This document shows, in pieces, positions 21,742 through 25,455 of a DNA stretch of 25,455 nt. This stretch comes from UBA2336 sp037443645. GTDB taxonomy: Bacteria; Bacteroidota; Bacteroidia; Cytophagales; Cyclobacteriaceae. Each line of letters opens with the position of its first letter. Position 1 is the stretch's first letter. The notes below the pieces were generated by a model. It ran no database searches, was not told where the DNA came from, and saw only the letters and a list, made by a program, of their open reading frames with translations. The position numbers and the translations under genes are program-made. The DNA lies in assembly GCA_037443645.1 (NCBI GenBank), contig JBBINY010000040.1, positions 1 to 25,455 on the forward strand. Direction: 5' to 3'.

Positions 21742-23787
21742 CTATTCCTTTTTCATGCTTATCCGGTACAGCATAAACGCCATTGCAGCAAAGAATGCAA
21801 CGCCCAGCAGGTTGTAGCCGCCATGCCCCAATACCTGGCTAATGCCATGCTCGGCACTAACCGATTGAAGCGCATTGAATACGTTCTCGTTTACCGAAAG
21901 CAATGCCACGATAACCCCGGCAAGCGCACCCCCCGCTATCAGTCCGGTTGCAAACAGGCTGCCCTTGCCTAATTCGTCATCTGCCCTGGTACCGTATTTC
22001 CTTTCCATTCGCCAATCGGTGACTCCTTTTAATGCACCACCGATAAAAATGGGTAAGGTGGTAGCGAGGGGCAGATATAAACCGATGGCAAAGGCTAATG
22101 CTTTTATGCCGCACAGCTCAATCATTACGGCTATAAATACACCTACCATCACAAACTGCCAATCCAGATTGAACGAAAGAATTCCGCGTGTAAGGGTGGC
22201 CATCAATGTGGCTTGCGGAGCAGAGAACTTGTCCGTTCCGATTGCATGCGTAAACCCCTGGGCGGCCATGTCAGCAGTGGGTGTGTCCAACACTTTTACC
22301 ACAATGCCAATGGCAATGGAAGAAACAATGGCGCCTATGAATAAGGCCAACTGCTGGTAACGAGGCGTGGCACCGACTATAAATCCTGTTTTAAGGTCCT
22401 GCGAAGTAGCCCCGGCATTGGCGGCAGCAATGCAGATCATGCCTCCTACCACAAGAGCCAGCGGCTCATACAATTTACCACTCCACCCCACTGCCGTAAA
22501 AATCAGGCAGGTGCCCATAAGCGTAGCGATGGTCATTCCTGAAATCGGGCTATTGCTGGATCCAACCAGCCCCACAATGCGGCTGGCCACAGTAACGAAA
22601 AAGAAACCAAAGAGGATAATCAGCACGCCAATCAAAAGTTTTTGGATCAGGTTGTCTCCGGGGATGTTTGGCATAATCGTCAATACAGCGATCAGCACAA
22701 GGCTTCCGATAATCACCACTTTAAAGGAAAGGTCGCGCTCGGTACGAAGCACACCGCTCGTGCCCTTTTCTTTAAGTGAAGAAATGCTCTCACGAAATGA
22801 ACTTACAATGGTGGGCATGGTCTTCATCAGGGTAATAAACCCACCGGCAGCAACGGCACCGGCACCAATCTGGCGGATATAGGCGCGATAAATTGCATCG
22901 GCATAGCTGGCGAAGGTTTGTGTTGCCGGGTCCCACCCGCCCGGGCCGCCCGGTTTTGTAACATCAGCCAGGTAGCCGAGTTTTACCAGTTGCAAGGCGA
23001 TCGTTTCAGCGGGTACCAGTGTAGCCAGCAACGGGTTAAGCCCCCACCACGCCAGCACGGAGCCTGCCACCAATACACCGGAAATCTTGGGGCCAATAAT
23101 ATATCCAACACCGAGGTACTCCGGGGTAATTTCCCCACGGGTAGCTGCTGACGGCCAAAACTTATTCACCTGGCTGGTAATAAATGCCGGGGTTTCGGCA
23201 ATGACATGAAACACCTTTTGCAGCATGGCATACACAAGTGCAACCCCCATTCCAAGGAATGCAGTTTGTGCAAACACCCCACCCTTTTCACCGGCTTGAA
23301 GTACAGAACCGCATGCCGTTCCTTCGGGGTATGGTAGCGTGCCGTGCTCTTTTACAATCAATGATCGCCTCAAAGGGATCATCATCAATGTACCCAGCAT
23401 GCCGCCAAAAGCAGCCAGGATTAAGATGGTCAGGTAATTGAAATACGATTCACCTACACTCACACCGTCTTCACCGGGAGACAAAAACAAAAATCCCGGA
23501 AGGGTAAACACCACACCAGCCGCAATGGACTCGCCCGCTGACCCGGTGGTTTGAATAATGTTGTTTTCAAGAATGGTTGTCTTAAGAAACTTCCGGCCTA
23601 ACGTAATGGCAATAACGGCAATGGGTATGGAGGCCGAGACTGTTAAACCCGCCTTTAGGGCGAGGTAAACGGTTGACGAGCCGAAAATAATTCCGAACAG
23701 TGCACCGAATACAACTGATTTAATGGTGAATTCCGGAATGTTTTGCTCGGGAGAGATGTATGGTTTAAAAGATTTTCCAACGTCCAT
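21742..23787 (-). CDS. OPT-family oligopeptide (or metal-chelate) transporter
   Basis: 681 residues, about the length of bacterial OPT proteins. It has roughly 15-16 hydrophobic helices. The N-terminal VFGALFGIIFGSSTVYLALKA, NNIIQTTGSAGESIAAGVVF, PYPEGTACGSVLQAG and GATSQDLKTGFIVGATPRYQ are family hallmarks, the last two lying at substrate-path positions. OPT proteins are proton-coupled importers of small peptides or metal chelates across the inner membrane; which one applies here is not visible. It is divergent from the symporter gene across 80 nt and shares a terminator with the TerB-like gene. ATG 23787 gives the usual N-terminus. Confidence 0.93.
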   Translation of the reverse strand: MDVGKSFKPYISPEQNIPEFTIKSVVFGALFGIIFGSSTVYLALKAGLTVSASIPIAVIAITLGRKFLKTTILENNIIQTTGSAGESIAAGVVFTLPGFLFLSPGEDGVSVGESYFNYLTILILAAFGGMLGTLMMIPLRRSLIVKEHGTLPYPEGTACGSVLQAGEKGGVFAQTAFLGMGVALVYAMLQKVFHVIAETPAFITSQVNKFWPSAATRGEITPEYLGVGYIIGPKISGVLVAGSVLAWWGLNPLLATLVPAETIALQLVKLGYLADVTKPGGPGGWDPATQTFASYADAIYRAYIRQIGAGAVAAGGFITLMKTMPTIVSSFRESISSLKEKGTSGVLRTERDLSFKVVIIGSLVLIAVLTIMPNIPGDNLIQKLLIGVLIILFGFFFVTVASRIVGLVGSSNSPISGMTIATLMGTCLIFTAVGWSGKLYEPLALVVGGMICIAAANAGATSQDLKTGFIVGATPRYQQLALFIGAIVSSIAIGIVVKVLDTPTADMAAQGFTHAIGTDKFSAPQATLMATLTRGILSFNLDWQFVMVGVFIAVMIELCGIKALAFAIGLYLPLATTLPIFIGGALKGVTDWRMERKYGTRADDELGKGSLFATGLIAGGALAGVIVALLSVNENVFNALQSVSAEHGISQVLGHGGYNLLGVAFFAAMAFMLYRISMKKE

Positions 23788-23867
23788 AAGGTTTAGGTTT
23801 GGTTAATGCGGTAGTAACTTATTAAATTTTCTTTACTTTTAGCATTAACCCAAACTTTAATCGCATC
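23788..23867. promoter_or_regulatory. Divergent promoter spacer between OPT transporter and symporter genes
   Basis: An 80-nt AT-rich spacer. On the plus strand TACTTTTA at 23834-23841 is one base off TAnnTTTG and lies 26 nt before the symporter ATG, but no TTTG sits 19-21 nt before it. Nothing convincing was found for the minus strand. Confidence 0.35.
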
Positions 23868-25340
23868 ATGCTTTATTCCCTGGTCAGCATAATTTACATC
23901 GTTATCTTAATTGGAATAATTATTTACAAAAGCCGGAATGTAAAAAGTGAGGAAGACTTTATGGTTGCCGGGCGTGGTGTGCCGGTATATCTTCTGGTGG
24001 GCACCCTGGTATGCACATGGATAGGATCGGGAAGTTTGTTCGGAACTGCCGGCCTTAGTTTTCGGTCAGGTTTTGGTGAACTGTGGTTTTCGGCCGGAGC
24101 ATGGATCGGCATCATTGCCATTTACTTCATAGCCGAAAGGGTAAGAAAAATTTCAAAAATTACACTCACCGATCTGCTGGAGCAACGATACAACCGGGCG
24201 GCCCGCATTTTGGGTACGGTAACTATCATTGTGGCCTATCTGGTTATTGCAGGGTACCAATTCAAGGGTGGCGGAAGGTTTATCTCGATTCTTTCGGAAG
24301 GCAGCATCGATTTGCTAACGGGCACTTTCATTACATGCATTATCATCATACTTTTTACCGCACTTGCCGGCATGGTGTCTATCGTCTCGATTGATATTTC
24401 AAACGGCATCATCATGATTGTGGCCATGGCGCTTACGTTACCCTTCGCCATTTCGGCACATGGCGGAATGAATGCGGTAATCCAAACCATTGAAGCAAAG
24501 AGCCCGGAATACCTCTCGCTGTTTGAAGGACACGATGCCTGGTGGATATTGGGCGTGATCCTTCCCACCTTCTTATTGCTGATGAGCGAAAGCAGCATAT
24601 ACCAGAAATTTGCTTCAGCCAAAGATTCGGCAGCAGCCCGGAGAGCGGTTATCGGCATGCTGATCGGTGTGGTAACCATTGAATTTCTGATGTGCGCTAT
24701 TGCCGTGGTGGGCTATGCCATCTACTCAAGTGATCCCCGTTTTTTTCTAACGGATGGATCCATTAACCGTGCCATGTCGGAAGAAGTTATACTGCGTATT
24801 GGGTTTGAACAAATACCTGCTGCAGTGGGGACGCTGCTGTTTGCTGCAGGCACAGCCATTATACTTTCCACAGGCAATACATTTCTTATGGTAACATCCA
24901 CCAACCTGAACAACGATATCCTTAAGCCATTCTTCTTCAAATCAATCACCGATTCAAAAAAACTGATTCGTATCCAGCAAATCAGTATTGTTATGCTGGG
25001 ATTGGTTGCCTTTGCCATGGTTACCCAGTTTCAAACGGTTTTAGAAATGGCCTTTATTTCCTACACGATGATCGGGGCATCGCTGGCACCCGTGCTCATT
25101 GCCAGTTTCTTCTGGAAGCGGGTGACTGCCACGGGTGGGGTAATCTCCATTGCCGCAGGCATGACCGTTCCGGTACTCAACAAAGCAATGGAAGTAAGCG
25201 GCCTGTCATTCTGGATATTTCCGCTGGATACCGATTACATTGCTATCCCGTCACTGGCAGCCTCTCTCACTTTGCTGATTGTAATAAGTTTGCTTACCAA
25301 ACCATCACGCGAAGAAAAATGGAAACCCTTTTTTGATTAG
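23868..25340 (+). CDS. Sodium:solute symporter (SSS family)
   Basis: 490 residues with about 13 transmembrane helices. The first cytoplasmic loop has SEEDFMVAGRGVP, typical of SSS proteins, then GTLVCTWIGSGSLFGTAGLSF in the broken helix 1 that binds Na+ and substrate, and ITLTDLLEQRYN after helix 3. ISNGIIMIVAMALTLPFAIS and TAIILSTGNTFLMVTSTNL are also family-like. It imports an unknown solute with sodium across the inner membrane. It is divergent from the OPT gene; the stop lies 23 nt from the stop of a convergent gene, with no clear terminator between. Confidence 0.92.
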   Translation: MLYSLVSIIYIVILIGIIIYKSRNVKSEEDFMVAGRGVPVYLLVGTLVCTWIGSGSLFGTAGLSFRSGFGELWFSAGAWIGIIAIYFIAERVRKISKITLTDLLEQRYNRAARILGTVTIIVAYLVIAGYQFKGGGRFISILSEGSIDLLTGTFITCIIIILFTALAGMVSIVSIDISNGIIMIVAMALTLPFAISAHGGMNAVIQTIEAKSPEYLSLFEGHDAWWILGVILPTFLLLMSESSIYQKFASAKDSAAARRAVIGMLIGVVTIEFLMCAIAVVGYAIYSSDPRFFLTDGSINRAMSEEVILRIGFEQIPAAVGTLLFAAGTAIILSTGNTFLMVTSTNLNNDILKPFFFKSITDSKKLIRIQQISIVMLGLVAFAMVTQFQTVLEMAFISYTMIGASLAPVLIASFFWKRVTATGGVISIAAGMTVPVLNKAMEVSGLSFWIFPLDTDYIAIPSLAASLTLLIVISLLTKPSREEKWKPFFD

Positions 25341-25363
25341 CGATAAAAAAAACTGTTCAGCAC

Positions 25364-25455
25364 TTAAAATCGTTCCGGCTCCAGCTTCCATTTTTTTGGC
25401 GAGCGCCACAGATTGGAGAGCAGCAGTTCGCGCATAAAGATAAATTCCTTGGGAA
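25364..25455 (-). CDS. C-terminal end of an unidentified protein (cut by the window edge)
   Basis: The minus strand is open from the right edge to a TAA at 25364-25366. It gives 29 residues, ending in FMRELLLSNLWRSPKKW and then KLEPERF. The charged and aromatic composition looks like a genuine protein end, and it is convergent with the symporter. Too short to identify. Confidence 0.55.
   Translation of the reverse strand, partial: PKEFIFMRELLLSNLWRSPKKWKLEPERF

Noticed and set aside
22367..22882. 171-codon plus-strand ORF opposite the OPT transporter (also 21875-22360)
   Set aside because: Shadow frame of a membrane-protein gene, with no independent start signal or recognisable motif.
25364..25455. 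Assignment of the right-edge fragment to a named enzyme
   Set aside because: Only 29 residues are visible, with no motif; any name would be a guess.

Overview
The window looks like a chromosomal segment of a Bacteroidota bacterium, most likely of the order Cytophagales. Four things point there: promoters of the Bacteroidota type (TTTG, about 19 nt, TAnnTTTG), exact at 13090-13120; a miaB / sigma-54 activator / lptE / secG / groES-groEL gene order; an ADP/ATP-carrier-like transporter fused to HEAT repeats; and large beta-strand-repeat surface proteins. A run of 100 N at 3204-3303 shows that it is a draft scaffold.

Left region, 1-9091, minus strand. Four genes read leftwards in a probable operon: a 1052-residue STAND NTPase with one membrane span and a seven-bladed WD40 propeller; a secreted TPR plus outer-membrane beta-barrel protein, 5 nt further on; a lipoprotein with propeller-like repeats, overlapping by 20 nt; and, after 107 nt, a giant adhesin-like protein cut by the N gap and by the left window edge. 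Charge distribution puts the STAND NTPase in the cytoplasm and its propeller in the periplasm, facing the two outer-membrane partners. This trans-envelope arrangement is the best candidate here for an undescribed system.

Middle region, 9239-13638, minus strand. An NTT-type transporter / HEAT / degenerate cyclic-nucleotide-binding fusion, an OmpH/Skp-like protein and a gamma-carbonic-anhydrase-family hexapeptide protein. A terminator and a Bacteroidota promoter sit back to back between the transporter and ompH.

Core region, 13705-21199, plus strand apart from one gene. miaB, an orphan sigma-54 activator with no receiver domain, lptE, an unknown Lys-rich protein and secG are packed tightly and end at a strong terminator. 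An unknown conserved-looking gene then lies on the minus strand, and a 270-bp divergent spacer rich in dyad symmetries leads into groES-groEL. The spacer has no CIRCE element but carries a partial -24/-12-like sequence, so the chaperonins may be sigma-54 controlled.

Right region, 21200-25455. A terminator, a TerB-like protein with its own promoter, a shared terminator, an OPT-family transporter (minus), a divergent sodium:solute symporter (plus), and the C-terminal end of a further minus-strand gene cut by the window edge. No rRNA, tRNA, CRISPR array, insertion sequence or prophage was seen. The only ungened stretches are short spacers and the N gap.
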